NCBI RefSeq assembly: GCF_047948215.1
Contig: NC_134456.1
Coordinates: forward strand, 195,994,034-196,058,033
Source: Lycorma delicatula
Lineage: Eukaryota; Arthropoda; Insecta; Hemiptera; Fulgoridae
Reading direction: 5' to 3'
DNA: 64,000 nucleotides
Part shown: positions 38,045 through 52,463 of the stretch, in pieces
Position numbering within the stretch: position 1 is the stretch's first letter
Layout: each line of letters opens with the position of its first letter
Notes under the pieces: generated by a model
What the model saw: the letters and a program-made list of their open reading frames with translations, nothing else
Databases searched by the model: none
What the model was told of the DNA's origin: nothing
Made by a program: the position numbers and the translations under genes

Positions 38045-39225
38045 AATTCGAAACATACAATTTAATTCTTCATCAAATTAACCGATTTTATGAGTTAAAA
38101 AAAAAAAATATTTTGTAGAGGAAGCTGAGGATATACCTTGGAAGCTTTTTTACATTTAACAAAAACGGAAGATCTTTAAAAAAAATTAAAATGTATACGT
38201 ACATAGACTGTTTGAATATATTTTTCATTTTTTTCCGTTATTATTGCTTAGTATCGGATTAACGTAGTATTATTAAGCCTGATGTCATTCTCATATGTAG
38301 ATTGCTATTGAGCGGAATTCAAGAAATATTGCTTGGAAATAATTACAGTAAAATAGTAGTACACATTCCCGTTCTCAAAATCACCTTAGCTCACACTCAA
38401 TAGCAATCTCTGCTTCATATCTATATTCTTTATCTTCCCATCAAGACTCAATTTTTCGCCTTTTTTCTTTCTTTATAATTTATTTTTTGATTAGAGCGTT
38501 CTAAATAAAATTATCTGATTTAAATCCTGTTGAATCCAACTACAATTTTTCTTTTTAAAATATGAATTTCCAGGTCTTTCGTATATAAATCCCCTTTTTT
38601 TTGCTATTGTTAGGTAGAATTACTGTCTTAATTTGTCGTTGGCTATGAAGTAAGGCAGTGATTTAAATTCTAACATACATAAATCAAGTATAATAATAAA
38701 ATCCTAATCCAAAAGTTCTTTTTGATCTGTAATCGTAGTTATAGTGTGTGATAGCTGGTTTAGTGCAACTAAAACCATATTTAGTTTATTAAAATTGTCC
38801 CTTTTTTACTCACATGACTAAAGGGCTCTGAAACTGTGTATCCTATACACTTCTCATTTTGCTTAACATTATTTTTTAAAAGCTGAACAGATTTGAATAC
38901 AATTTTATATGGTTATTTTTTAGTCTTAAAAAGAGGTAAGTTTGCATTCTACTTAATTAAATAACAGAGTAGAAGAATTAGATTAAAATCCCTTACCTTC
39001 ATCTTCAGTATTTCAATTTTAACCTATACATATTATAAAATATTAAGTAGTTTTAAAGTTAAGTTACAAGATCAGAAGATCAGCCATTTTTATTATTTTG
39101 TAGAAGAGTTCGTAAAATAATGAAATTATATTCAAGGATGAATGTGTATTTTTAATGTTAGACGATATGCAAGTTGGTATTAGTATTTGGCTAAACTGAA
39201 ATTAATATCAGTAATTTTTACTAAC
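37801..39225. other. AT-rich spacer with an (AT)n microsatellite
   Basis: (TA)22 at 37996-38040. No gene recognised. Confidence 0.5.
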
Positions 39226-39381
39226 TTTTTTTTTTGCTTGATGATATCGCCACATAAGCTTGAAGCTTGTGCGTGGGATATGGAAATGTAAGCGCATGAA
39301 AAATGCTGTGCCTGACCGGGATTCAAACCCAGGACCTCCGGATGAAAGGCTGAGACGCTACCACTCGCGCCACGACAGCCG
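39226..39381 (-). repeat. tRNA-derived SINE, head 1 with tail B
   Basis: On the - strand: GTGGTAGCGTCTCAGCC, CCTGGGTTTGAATCCCGGTC (box B), then CATGCGCTTACATTTCC, CACAAGCTTCAAGCTTATG and a ten-A tail (T run at 39226-39235 on +). The ORF on the - strand here is a by-product of the SINE. Confidence 0.7.
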
Positions 39382-40183
39382 GCAAGGATTAACTTGCATC
39401 TATATTTCAATCTCTAGATGTAAAGAGTTATAAATTTTAAATCAAATCAGTAAAGTAAAATTTCTAAATTTTTTAACCCTTCAATTTTTCAAACCCTAAA
39501 CGATTATTTATTCAGAATCCTCGTTTTTATAATAGGCTGTAATTAGAACAAAATTTTCTGTTGTACTTAACTGGAATTCATTTGACATAAATTTGAAATA
39601 ATACGATTTTTTCACTGTAAATAGGCTGGATTTCTTGGAATGTGAAAAACTGGTTCCGAGAAAATTGTTTGTTGTTATGTAAACATTTCTCCGAGCAGAT
39701 TTAATGAAAATTTTTAATATAAACTTCAAATTTTGCGTAGTAAGGCTTTATATTATTAAATTCTAAGCTATTTTAATTTTATTAAATAAGAATATTTTAT
39801 TAAAGTTGAGTATTTTATAAAACTATCCAGACTTTTTTGCATAAATTTTAAAATGCATCTATTAGATTAAAATAAGTAATAAATTTTTCATAAGAAAAGA
39901 TATAATGGGCAAGTTACTATAATCAGATCAGAAATTTGAAAATGTATGTTTTTAAAAGCTAAAAAAATTGTTATATCTTTTATGGCAAAATGATTTAAAT
40001 TCGTCTCTAATATTCTCAAAATACACACAAATTATCTATCAATGACTTGCTATCTTTGATGAAATAATGAACAGATACGATTATTTTGGTAATAAACTAT
40101 TTGGTATTAAACGCACCTAAAACACATATTGTATTTTCTTCAGCTTCAGTTACGTGTGTGATAATGAGAAGTACCTGTTGCAG
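39382..40183. other. AT-rich DNA upstream of the first supported FOG exon
   Basis: No recognised feature until acceptor CTGTTGCAG at 40175-40183. Confidence 0.4.
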
Positions 40184-40459
40184 GCGGTGAGGAGGAAGAG
40201 TGGGGTAGTGAAGGGGAAGTAGATCGCGACCGCGGGGGTGAGGTCAAGACTTCTACAATGACGGGAGATGCGCCCCCTACGGAATCTTCATCGCCGGCAC
40301 CACTACCACCTGCGGAGTCTCCCGCACCAAGACTTCGATTAAATCCAAGTCTGGCGTTGGATCCAGCTTTGAGGGCTGCCAGCAGTCCACCGGTTTCCTC
40401 TGCTCAACCCTCAAATGATATTAACTACCTCGCATCCTTACCACCAGCAATACAGACAG
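40184..40459 (+). CDS. ush: ush exon: acidic then Pro/Ser-rich N-terminal region
   Basis: Acceptor CTGTTGCAG precedes the exon and donor GTTAGT follows; it enters in phase 1 and leaves in phase 1. The peptide begins with a glutamate-rich stretch (GEEEEWGSEGEVD), then a proline/serine/alanine-rich, disordered-looking segment. No zinc finger. FOG proteins have an acidic N-terminal part, which fits. The frame is open upstream only to a TGA at 40165 and has no ATG before 40258, so a preceding exon must supply the start, unless translation starts at ATG 40258, which has A at -3 (acaATGa) and would make the first 24 codons 5' UTR. I prefer the upstream-exon model because the acidic segment looks coding. 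GC content is far above the surrounding DNA. Confidence 0.75.
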
Positions 40460-42708
40460 GTTAGTTTATGTTAAAAATTAATCGTATACGTTATGATTAA
40501 AAAATAATAATAATAAAATACATAATATAATATTGTTTTGTTTTGAAGTATCTCATATTTTATAATATCACTCAATTTTAGCTATTATATGAACACGTCT
40601 CAGACATTGATCAGTGAGAATCTCATGCGTCTCTTACGGAAGGGGGAAACAACCAACTTCCGTAAAACTTTTCTTCATAAAAAAAAGGTTTTTGCGGAAT
40701 AATTTTATTATAATCCAGTGGTATAAAAATTTCCCGTAATAATAACCAGTGTAGTATATTTAATAACATTAAAAACTAAATAAAAAAAATCAGGTTTTTA
40801 TTTTCCTTCCATCCTTTTTATTGTCATCAGTTACTGGACTGTCTTGATTCAATTTTCCATTCTTATACACCCTACTTTCTCAGATATCTCTTTCATCAAT
40901 ATTCCCTTACATGTCTTACTCTTTACGATTTCTTATTACTGAAAATTAATTTACCTTGGATACCTTAAAATCAAATGAACTATATAAATCCTAGGTTTTT
41001 TACGAGGTTCTAATAAATTTTTTTCTTCACTAATTTTTCTTAAACTCTATTTCAAACTTCCTCAACAAATTAAAAAAAAATTCTTTAATACCACATTTCA
41101 AAAGGTTTCTTATACTTCCAGGCTTTCCTATTATTTATATTACACAAAATATATATTATTCTATTGCACTAAAATTCTACACTACATTCAAATATGAAGA
41201 AAAATCTTATTCGTAATTTACTACCACATTTTTTCTGCTTAAAAACTCTCCTTCCGGGTATCAATTTTCTTTTATCATCTTTCTTACTTCCTACTTCTTT
41301 TGTAAGTTTTCTATCTAAATAACAAAATATTTTTTGTTTTATGGTAAGCTTTCTTAAAATGTTTAACCGACCTTTATCCTCTATTCTGTCTCGATTCAAT
41401 ACTACAGTGCTTTGGCTTGCTGTTATTTATTTTCACATTTAATTTCTCTCCTGATACACTTCGTGCAGTACTGTACTACATATTTCCTCACTCCTTTCTG
41501 TGTAAGAACGCGCCTTTCTTAATTTTGTAATGTTTAACATAAATTAAAATGAAATTTATTATTATAGATAAAATTATTAGGAAATTTCTTAAGATTTTAT
41601 TTCATCAGAGGCTGATAATTCTTTATTTACGTTTGTCTACAAAGGTAGATTGAAAGGTCAAAATATTAAACGATAGTTGAATAGCCTCTTACATGTTTCA
41701 TTTAGGGGCAATTTTTTTATTAATTCATATAGCTAGACAATTTTTTGTGTAGATCTATTCAAAACAATACTTTGGTGTACAAAAAGGGCAAGTATGCCTC
41801 AGTTACTGTTTTTTAAAAACTGCTCACTCATTTAATAAACTTATACTAACCAAGATCCTAATACAAAAAGACCAAAAAAATTTGCACCTTCCTTTAACGT
41901 GCACAGATAATTTTTATTAACAATTTAACTGTTATTTTTTACTCGTTCTATTAGTTTAGTTTCTTTTACATATTTGCTATACAATTGTTTCATATAGTTT
42001 CTCTCTTGGTTTTTTTGTTTGTTTTATATTTATTGTAATATTCGCTTTTACGTAAATTGTGTAGAATTTTTAATGTTTTTAGTTATATGTTTTTTTTTTC
42101 GGGTAAATGTCATTTTTATATGTATATATAATTTTTTACATACATATAATTTGTTCCGCTATTCTGATCAAATTTTACAGTTTACCTAACCTTTTATTCG
42201 CCCAAGCAAATATTCTGGGGCAGTTCCTTTTATTCTTCGTGCTGCTGCACTTTTAGCGATACCGTATTTCAATTACTGGTTACTTACTTTCAATTAAGAT
42301 TCCTTTATTCTATACTACAATGATAATTTTGTCGTTGTATTGAAAAAGTTAAATAAATGTACTGTTAATAAAATATTTGAAGATATTTATTTATAAAGCA
42401 TTACCAAATTCTCAAAAATACATATTAACAAAAAAAGTATTACCTAAAAAGTCTTTCCCTAATAATTAGTATCACAATCTATATTCTAAGAAAATTCAGT
42501 TATTACATTTAGTGATTAACAAACGAAATGGTTTAATTATGAGTAATATTTCCGACTGTAACTCGTAACTTAGTTTATCAATTTTGTACTGTCATTATAA
42601 ATAACTTTTTAACAAAGTAGATGATTATTGATATCAAAGTATAGTTTGTTGTTTTCCTTTGTGAAATTAATTATTTTTGTGTTGTAATTCTTTAATTTAA
42701 CATTTCAT

Positions 42709-42756
<48 letters not shown>

Positions 42757-45700
42757 TTTATTATCACTGTTACTCATACATTTTACATTTTCATGGTGTA
42801 AAATATGTGCATTGAATTATTGAGTATTGTAATTCTGTTTCGTTTGCATTCTCCTCATAATTTTACTTTGGAATGTACCTTTCCATTTAAAACGTATAGC
42901 AATAATTCACAACTGCTCCAGTTCACAGCTTTATTATTGTATTATAACGTTTGCTATGATTTATGCTGCGGACCGCTGGACAAAGTACGACCTTCGCAGG
43001 AACAACGCTTCCGCCAGTAATGCAACTAAACCTCCTGTACATATGTATACATGTATGTGCCCTACTCCACCACTACATCACTACTCTGTCAGCTTGTTGC
43101 CTGGTCTGCTAGCTCATCCTTCACAGTCGGCTGAGTTTAGCTGCTGATATAACTTCTCCTTGTTCATAGCTTTACATTTTCCAAGGACTATTAGATTATA
43201 TAATATTTTCAGATAATTCCCAAAAATTATCTGATAAAAATAATAATAAACAAGAACTTCAGTCTTGTTCCTTAGAAGCTAATAATAAAAAGTAGAGGAA
43301 TATTCATTGTGAATATTTCTGTATATAAATTCCATTCATCGAATCATCAGTCTTAAAAATAAACATTCTCGTCAAGTTTGCAGAATTAAAAGAGCTGTTA
43401 TTAACAAAAAATATAAGATTAAAGAAGAAAATACAAGTATTTCTTGTTAAACTTAATTCTTTCAAATTCCACATTTGTCCCGTAGCATTTAATATTTAAA
43501 TTTTATTTTAATTCACATTAATTTTTTCTAATAAATATTCACACGCTTTTTAAATTACTATTAAAAAAATTTTTATTTTTCTATTTTCACGGGGGATTTT
43601 TAAACGTTTACATTTTTGATTATAGTTTTTAAAAAACATAATAAAAAAACATTTTTAGTAAAATTTATATTTGTTGACCACTGCAGATACATACATTATC
43701 TATAAATAGAATTAATGTATATACAGCATATATATATAATACCGGTTAGTAAAAATTATTATTTTTTAATTGCTTCCTTTTAGAAAGTACTAATAATACT
43801 TTTTTCTTTTTTTCCTTTTTCTTTATTATTCAAGACAGAACAATTTACACTAGGCGCGCTTTGTCTTTACCGATGAGTTTGCAGCTAAATAATGTTGCTT
43901 TTTAATAACGCTAAAATATCGGGGAGGTCTTCTTTTATTTATTATGCAAATGTTAACCTATGCAATTTCATTTTATTAAAAAAAAAAATTATGAAGGCTA
44001 CTTTACTTTTTAACCTAATACGATTTTACCGCTCTTGAAAAATGGGTAACAGAATTTTGAAAATATTTCCTCAACTTATCTTTTTTCATTGTCGAGAAAC
44101 TTCGGCAATTTTTGATTAGTAGTTTTATACTCGCTGGGGATTTTTCAAATAATAGCAGCTACTTCAATCGGAAATGATCTTTTTTTAAATTAAAAAAAAA
44201 ACCTACGTTAGTTTAAATAAGCTATAACATTTGTGCGTGGTAATTAATAGTAACTATTATTACGAATGAAGTGAAGTAAATATTTAAAAATAACAGCTAC
44301 TTTAACTGCTGCATCGGAGAAAAATATTGTAGCTATCTGAAATTGTAGGCTACATAACCCACAGTGGGGACTGCTCCTCTTAAGATGTTGACCTGGCTTA
44401 TAATTGTCTTGCTACTGCTACTTTCGTCCAAAATATTTGATCATACTTTTACTTATTAATGTTCTTTAGTGCATTTTTTTTTGTTTATACAGCGTGCCTA
44501 GTCTAATGCTTAAATTGAATTAATAAATTACGTATTATGAAGCTTTATTTTTGGTAACTTTGTTCTACTTTATAGTTTAAGCCTGGAAATTCGTTGTTTT
44601 CCATTACGAACAGATTTCAGTTTTATTGTGTATGTTGTATTTAATTACCGCATTCTAGCAAATATTACAACTAATTTATGTATTTAATTGTAAAAAAACA
44701 GGTTTTCTCTAGAATATTTTAAATAAAAAATTCCTAGAAAGATATTTTTTTTTCCAAATTTATAATTATTGATCATTGGCTATATTACCTATATTTGAAA
44801 CGTTTACTTTTAGAGACCTCGTAATATGATATATTTGTGATTTTTAGAATATTAATGCTGTAAATTATTAAACGATTATTTATTGTAAACTATGATAATA
44901 GTCACAATATTGAAAATATGTTACTTAAATGTATTATTTAAATGAATAATAATATTATATTTATTTTTAGAAATTATTATAAAACGGTGTTTAAAAGGTT
45001 TTTATTTTAATAAGTTGAATTTAGAATAAGAAAGAATTCTGTTGTTAATTTTTTTAATGATTTCATTGTATATTTTTAATAGATTCAGTATGATTTACTG
45101 TATACTGTGTTTCAACATAATTATTACTTTAAAAAGAGTGATTTTTAAGTTAACAGATTATTCCAGTAGGTTTAACATTTTTTCAAGATCAAGTATTAAA
45201 TTTATTTTTTTTTCTATTTTTTGAGTCATTAAGTTGTTGGAATCCGTTTAAATTTAAAGGTATAAATAAGCATGAGTTGCATGTTGTTTTTTTTTTATGC
45301 TACGTAGAAATTGCAGTATCCTAAGTGTTCGAGGATATCGTAACTTATTGAAGGTCGTTGGTTTAGAGAATTCGAATTTATTGAATGACGAGTACTTTTT
45401 TTCTAAGGTACATGAATCATTGATTGGTTTACATTTAATGTTGTTATTAGATAAATAGTGTTTCTAGGAATATTGTTTTTTCCTTCTATTAAATATTGTA
45501 AAATATTTATTAATACTTACGCTTTATATTTATAACTATTTTATATCCTTTGTAATAGTTTAAATTTGGCTCGTAAATACTGTCAACATTAATTTTATTT
45601 TTATATGATTTTATAACTTTTGACTATCCCTAATAATTCTGTATAACTTTTGACTAATAACCCTTCTATTTCTAAAATTATTTGATCTGAGTTTTTATCC

Positions 45701-48700
45701 TTATCAGAGGGGGTTAAAGAGTTAAACTCACCATAATACAACTCAGAACTCTTAAAAATAGAAATTTATTATTTTTTTAACTTCCTCAAGAATTCAATTA
45801 AAAAAAAAAAGATTTTTTCAAAATAAGGTGTTTATCAGAGTAGAAGAAATTTACAGACTTTTATCAGCGTGTTAAGGGAATTTTTATGGATTTCTTCTTA
45901 ATAGTGGGAATATATTTCTATTTTTTTTTTCAACCGATTGATTGAAGCTTTTACTACAGTTGTTTTTTATTAGCGACTTTTCGAAGAAAAGTATGGTATT
46001 CCTTTCGGTCGCATAATACGAGTAGGGGGGGGGGGAAGTTGAAAATGAATTTTCTTTACGTTTTGAGATATAAGAACGAAAATATAATTCACTTATATTC
46101 GGGTTTCCTTATATATATTTATTTATAATTGTTTGTATAAAATCTTTTCGCTCGAAAATCTCCAAAACTACTAAGTCAATTTCAATGAAATTTAGATATT
46201 GCTGTTTTAGTGTATCTGAAGTTTGGGTGTGAAAATTTGATGTTGATCTTGTCTTGGTGTGAATTTGAGTCGGTCTTGATATGAGCTCAATTTAAGGTCG
46301 AAAAAAATTGACCGGGGCAAATTAGAAGTGTGGTTCATTACGATGTTTCAGGTTGGAACGTTGACTGACATTTCTTTCTTGCGGTATATATTCTTAGCAA
46401 TATTGTTATTTTTATTTATTTATTTTTTTTTGTTCTTTATTGCAATGCGTTTATGACGTGTAAGTTTTTTTATGGATCAAAGGTTTTTTCTTGTGCAAAA
46501 TGTTAGATTAGAATGAGTTAATACGTTTTGAAAAGGAAACAAAATAAAATAACGAAAAGTCTTCTTGCGCAAATCTGCGCAAGAGTTTTATTTTAAAGTT
46601 AAGTTGTTATTAAGGTGTAAGAGTTTTTAATATTTATTATATTTTTTATTAAATAAATATCTATCACAGTTTGTGGATAAATTTGTAGTTATTAACGTTT
46701 GTTCAAATAGTAAAAAATATTGTAATATTAAGTGTTTTATTAGAAACCTTTTTAAAAAAGAGCCATAGATAGAGGATTGGTTTTGAATCTATTTTTATAA
46801 TTTTTTTTCAACTTGAATAAACTACTTATTTTTAAAGTACGTGGAATTGTAGACCTACGATACGACGAATAACACAATATATTGATGGTCTACTCCTCTG
46901 AGAAAGGAACCATCTAGTTCCATCTAGTAAAAATATCTTGTATTTACACAATTTCACGTATTTTATAAGCAATTAGTTTTAAATTTTTTTTTAAATTTTA
47001 ATTTCACGCTGATAAAATACAAATTGTATGTCTAACTTTGCTTGTTAAAAATTATTTAATAAAGTAATAACTAAGTTGGTAAGGGTAAAAATAATTTCCA
47101 ACTTTATCGCTAGGAAAGAGCAATTTTTTGTTGTTATTTGATCATTGTTTTCTCTTCACAAAAAATATTAACATGTACTTCAATTACCCTATATATGTTG
47201 CTTTTATTTTGATATTCAGATCAGTAAATTAGTTCAGTAGGTAAATTTTTATTTTTTCTGTGTTTTACCCGCTTATTCTATGATTACTCATTATTTTCTT
47301 TTAATAATTTCAATAATTACACACGTAAAAGCATATTTATGTCAGATTTATTGGTTTCTTTCTGTGTTCTGTTTGTTTTTAATTTGTTTTTATTGTCTCC
47401 TTATTATTTACAGTAGACGAAGTAATTATAATAATCTTTTTCTTATCAAATTGTTATCAGTATTGTTGATGATTTAGTTCCTATCTGTCATTCGCCTTGT
47501 TGACTGATATAAGCAATTATTACTACCATAGTTCTCAGGTATCGCAACTGGTTATCTTTACAATTTTTTTATCGCTTAGTGTTCTGTTATTCCTGTTATT
47601 TTTTCATCGCTTGTTATTATTTCTCTTGTTATTATTCCACGCAGCACTTGCGACCAGCCGATTCTTTTGTTTACCACCGCTACCGACGGATGCAGCGACC
47701 GCAGCAGCAACGGCAGCCGCAGTAGCTACGTCACGTCTCCCTAAGATTGATTCATCTGCTGAAAACAGACAGGGTAAGTCTGTTTCTGATATTACACCTG
47801 ACTGTTTTCATGCCAGTTTTCAATTTTTCTCAGAAAAGTTATTTTATATTATTTATTCTTTTTCCTTGTTTCGTAGTAGATAACGTAACTCATATTTTTG
47901 ATTTAGTTTGCTTGCTCACTTATTTTGCTTGTTCTTCTGGCATTTATTTCTTATCGAAATATTAGCGATTATAATTTCTGTGAACTTTTATTGTAATTTT
48001 TCAGTCTGTCGTTATCTTCATACTTCAGTTTTGCAGTGTTAAGTTTTCGTTTAATTTTTACAATTTTCGATACGGTTTCCTTTTTAGTGATAACAGTCTA
48101 TTTTCAGTATTAAATAATTACTTCAAGTTTTCTTAGCGATTAAAATGTTTGAAATGAGCTTTCATATTTATAAACAAAAAACTAAAATTTAATTGTAAAT
48201 ATTCATGGTCACATCGATTAATTATCTGTAGCCTAAAATTAGATCATTATAGAAAAATTTTAGAAAGTAACACATCCACTTAGCTATTCTAATTACCACC
48301 TTAAAAAATCAGTAATTTATTTTCTAGAATTATAACTTATTATGCTGGTTGAAACTACACTATTAACAAATTTTCTGTTTACATTTTATTATTATTATTT
48401 TTTTAATTAAATTTGTTTTTACATTGATCTTTACAGTGGAGTAGTACAAACTCAAATTTTCTTTTGGAAGATTTTAGGTTTTTTTAAATCCAGGCCAAGC
48501 AGTGATCTTTTTAAGAGGCTACAATTTTCATATATACTTCTAAATCTTTTCAGGCTTCCCATGATTAATTATTTGGCATGTTCAGAATTTCCTGCCAAAA
48601 TTTGTCAATTTTAACAATATATACTTGTAAAATTGTGCAATATCATATAGTTCATTAAGAATGCATCTACATTAATGATAAAATTATTTTGGAGAGGCGA

Positions 48701-51700
48701 GAGTATAATTAAAAATTTGTGTAATATATTTTTAAATATAACACTTATTACAATTACCTTAATAAACACAATACAATACTTATTTTACTTAATTTACCAA
48801 TTATTATTTAAAAAATTAATAAATAGAATGTTTATTTATTGTTTTATATACCTTATACTAAATAGTAGGAATTTCATTCAGTTTTTGGTTTTAAATTTTA
48901 TTGAGCTTTTACTATTCTGTATATAGTTGCCATTTATTGTATTTTTGTGTGTGTGTGTGTGTGAATATTTTTGAAAATAAGAAACTAGAATTGTTATGAA
49001 TATAGTAAAGTTTACTCCATAAAACAGCACCAGATATTTTTTATCTCATGTCTATACTTATTAATATGTGCGATAGGTTGGTTTGATATAACTAATAAAT
49101 TAAAAATAATTTTCTGTGTGTATGTGTGAATGTATGTTATGTATATGTGAGCTTGCATGCATGGAAGTTATGGCACAGATCAGAAGATTTCAAACTTTCT
49201 TTAATTGCATGCCTAGGAAAAGCATAATTTTATGTTAATGAATTTACATATATCAAATTTTTTTGATAAATATAGTTGCTGTTATTTTAAATTTATATAT
49301 AAATAGAAAGTAATTTGATAAATATGGCGATCAACAAAAAATTGTATATTTTGACATTAAAAAATTAAAACAAATGGCATTTATTTATTACATGCCACAA
49401 ACTAAATGGCTGTGCTGTTGATAACATGTCATAAGTCTCTTCATAGAATGTCTCAACCATTCTGAAGAACAATGAGTATGCTAATGAAATGAGGAGTGAA
49501 GTGGTTTGTTTTCTTCACCGAGTTGAATATGCTTTTGAAAATTAGCTAGCATGCCATACAAAACAATATGCAGGTTATATTACAAAAATCCTACTAGTAA
49601 TACATTCACACTGTTCACGAGAAGAACTGGCTATATAATAAATAGAATTACTCTGAGAGAAAGCAACTCTGACCAATTTATTTCATACCTCAAGTTCTTG
49701 CATCACTCATATTGAGAGAGGTTGAACTGAATATAAAGAACTGAATTAATGCACTCCTTGCTTTCATGAAATAGTTTATTATGTAACTATTTTCCTTTTG
49801 AATTAAATATATAAATATATTATATTAATATATAATTTAATGTAATATATATATTGAATGTTATTAATTTTTTCTATAAATTTATTAGTAAAAAGGCAAT
49901 TTATTATAACAGAACTTTTATGGTCAATTTCTTTTTGTAATAAAATACTTGTTTGCTCCTCGCAGTACTATCTATCACATTCCAATCACAGGATTACCAG
50001 GAAAAACCTTCTTCCCTCTTAGGCTGATCATCTGTTATCTTCTATTCTTTTACTTTTCTTGTCCTTCATTCCTTCTTCCTTATTTGCAGTGGGATGTCAT
50101 CTTAACTGATTCCATCTGAAGTACTATGCTGGCAACTTCTAAGGTTATCAAGATAACTGTTTCTCTTTTGGGTCTTAATAGGATGATGGTTGCTGTAGGG
50201 TCATCTGGGAATGTTTGGAGGTTGCACAAAAAACCAAGATTGTGGCTAAATGCATCTCTAATAAGTTTGGGTTCTCTAATTTTCTAAAAACTTTAAAATG
50301 TTATAATTTTTTTATATATAAAGTGGAACAGTTGTAGTAACTGTCATGTGTAATGGCATTTTTTTCTTATAATTTTGTCTATTTCATCTCCTTCATTAAA
50401 AATGTTTAAAGACTTTGTTTTCAGTTTACATGAATTCATTTTTGTTAAAATTACGAGTAAAATATAAATTTAAAAATAAAATAAAAAATGTAAAGGGAAA
50501 ATTTTATTTTCTAAAATAACTTTAAATGTAACTTCTAAGCTGCAAAAAATGCAAAAGTATTTGAATGCAACTACTAAAAAAGAATTAAAAAATTTTTGTT
50601 TGTAGGAGTGTTTGTTTCTATGTATTCAACAAACTCATTTTTTAGGTTGTTACTGTGAGCAAATAATGAAGTACATTATCTAAATCTCCACGTGTATTGC
50701 ACTCTGCTAAAACATATTGGGCTGCATATTTTGAATATTATTATGCAGTGCTGTATTAAATTAAATTTTTTATAAGTTATTATCACCTGATTTAATATTT
50801 AATATTCATTCTATCCCTGTACTTTAGATATGGAATGCATTTTATCATTACAAACATATATATATGAATGAACTATGCAATTAGTTTGATTGTTTAAATC
50901 CAGATTTACTGTTGCTTAATATTATTATCAGTGTTTACTATTTTATGTACTCGTTCAAAACAATCTGAAATTTAATTTTAAATAGTTTGTCCTTGTCATG
51001 ATGTTATCATAGATTTTAGTGAATTATTAAATTGTGTGTTGTATAACTACAATTAATTGATTTAAATATAATTAAGATAATTAAAAATTGGAGAAGCATA
51101 TAAATAGCAATATTCATTTATAAATATTAAAAGTAATATTTGACTAATAAATTAAAAAAAAAATTAATTTTTAAATACAAAAAAATAAAATAAGATGATG
51201 TATGAATTATGTGATATAAACTTTAATATTTTAATTATTGCCATAAATATTACTTTTTTCTGACAATACTTTTGATTCTTAGGGGAAAAACATAAATATT
51301 TTCTAAAGATGTGCCAATTCTTTGGCATTGCAGAGTACAATAATCCACATATACAAGTTTTCTAAACAATTATTCTAGAGTAACACCCGATACTGAGAAA
51401 AGGACTATTCTGCATTTGAAGAAGGCAGTCTGAAATACTGAAGTAATTTATCAGTAACCCATACCATCTGAATAATAATAATAACCTATTTTAGCATTCT
51501 GAATAATATGACAACAAAATTTTATCACTGGATAAGTACCTGATACCTCCTACACTACAATATACTATTTACTGAATTTTACACAGTGTCACAGACCTCA
51601 AAACTGAGAGGGAGAAGAAACATTACATATGAATGGCTGGCTTACATTCTGTATTACAAGTACATTGAGTAAAAATCAAAATATTTAAAGATAAATTTTT

Positions 51701-52432
51701 GCATTAAATTGAATCAAAAATATTTAATGATAACAGTCCTGAAAGAAATGGTGTTATCACGATTTGATGTACCAGTGGTTATTTAATTATTAAGAAATGG
51801 TCACTTAATTCTTTCAATATTCTTTTTATTTATTTCTGTGAGTTGTGCATGAAATATTTTAAATGGAAAATTTACTGCTTTATACGAAAAAATGTATAAT
51901 ATGTATTATTAAGGTCTTGTTAAATGTTTATTTATGAATTATATTTTCTGAAATATTTATTTGCAACAAACCTTATTAAATTACCTGAAATACCTTTCTC
52001 TACTCATGAGATATTTATTTTTAAATGAGTTTAGGAGAATATTTTATTTTAATAGAAAAGTTTTTTATTATGCATACCGAATTTCATGAAGAGTAATAAT
52101 ATTAGCATAATACCATGCAAAGAAAATGAGTGGTGAAATATTATAGTCAAAAACTTGAAGTGGTAAAAGTAGTAGTGTTTAATTATTGTCAAGCACAAGT
52201 ACTTAAAAACAGAATTAAGTCTGTAATTTCCAAGTTGAATAAGTAAATGTACGTTTGATTAATTTTATTTTTCATAGAAAGAAAAGAAACAAAAAAATAT
52301 TCTGTTGTAAATGCGACAGTTTAATGATTGTTGATCTGGTCTGTGTATGATGAAATTTTTACTGTTGTACTGTTATTTTTAAAAAAATGATGCAGTAAAC
52401 TCCAGTAAAACACACACGCGCGCATGCATGTA

Positions 52433-52463
<31 letters not shown>

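Noticed and set aside
20297..39381. Genuine tRNA genes at the box A/box B matches
   Set aside because: The heads continue into SINE bodies and A-rich tails, recur in several copies, and do not fold obviously into a complete cloverleaf.
39180..39410. 76-codon - strand ORF
   Set aside because: It spans the SINE at 39226-39381.
47280..47477. Hydrophobic 65-codon ORF in a FOG intron
   Set aside because: Leucine/isoleucine/phenylalanine-rich product expected from T-rich DNA; it is upstream of an acceptor and lacks any motif.
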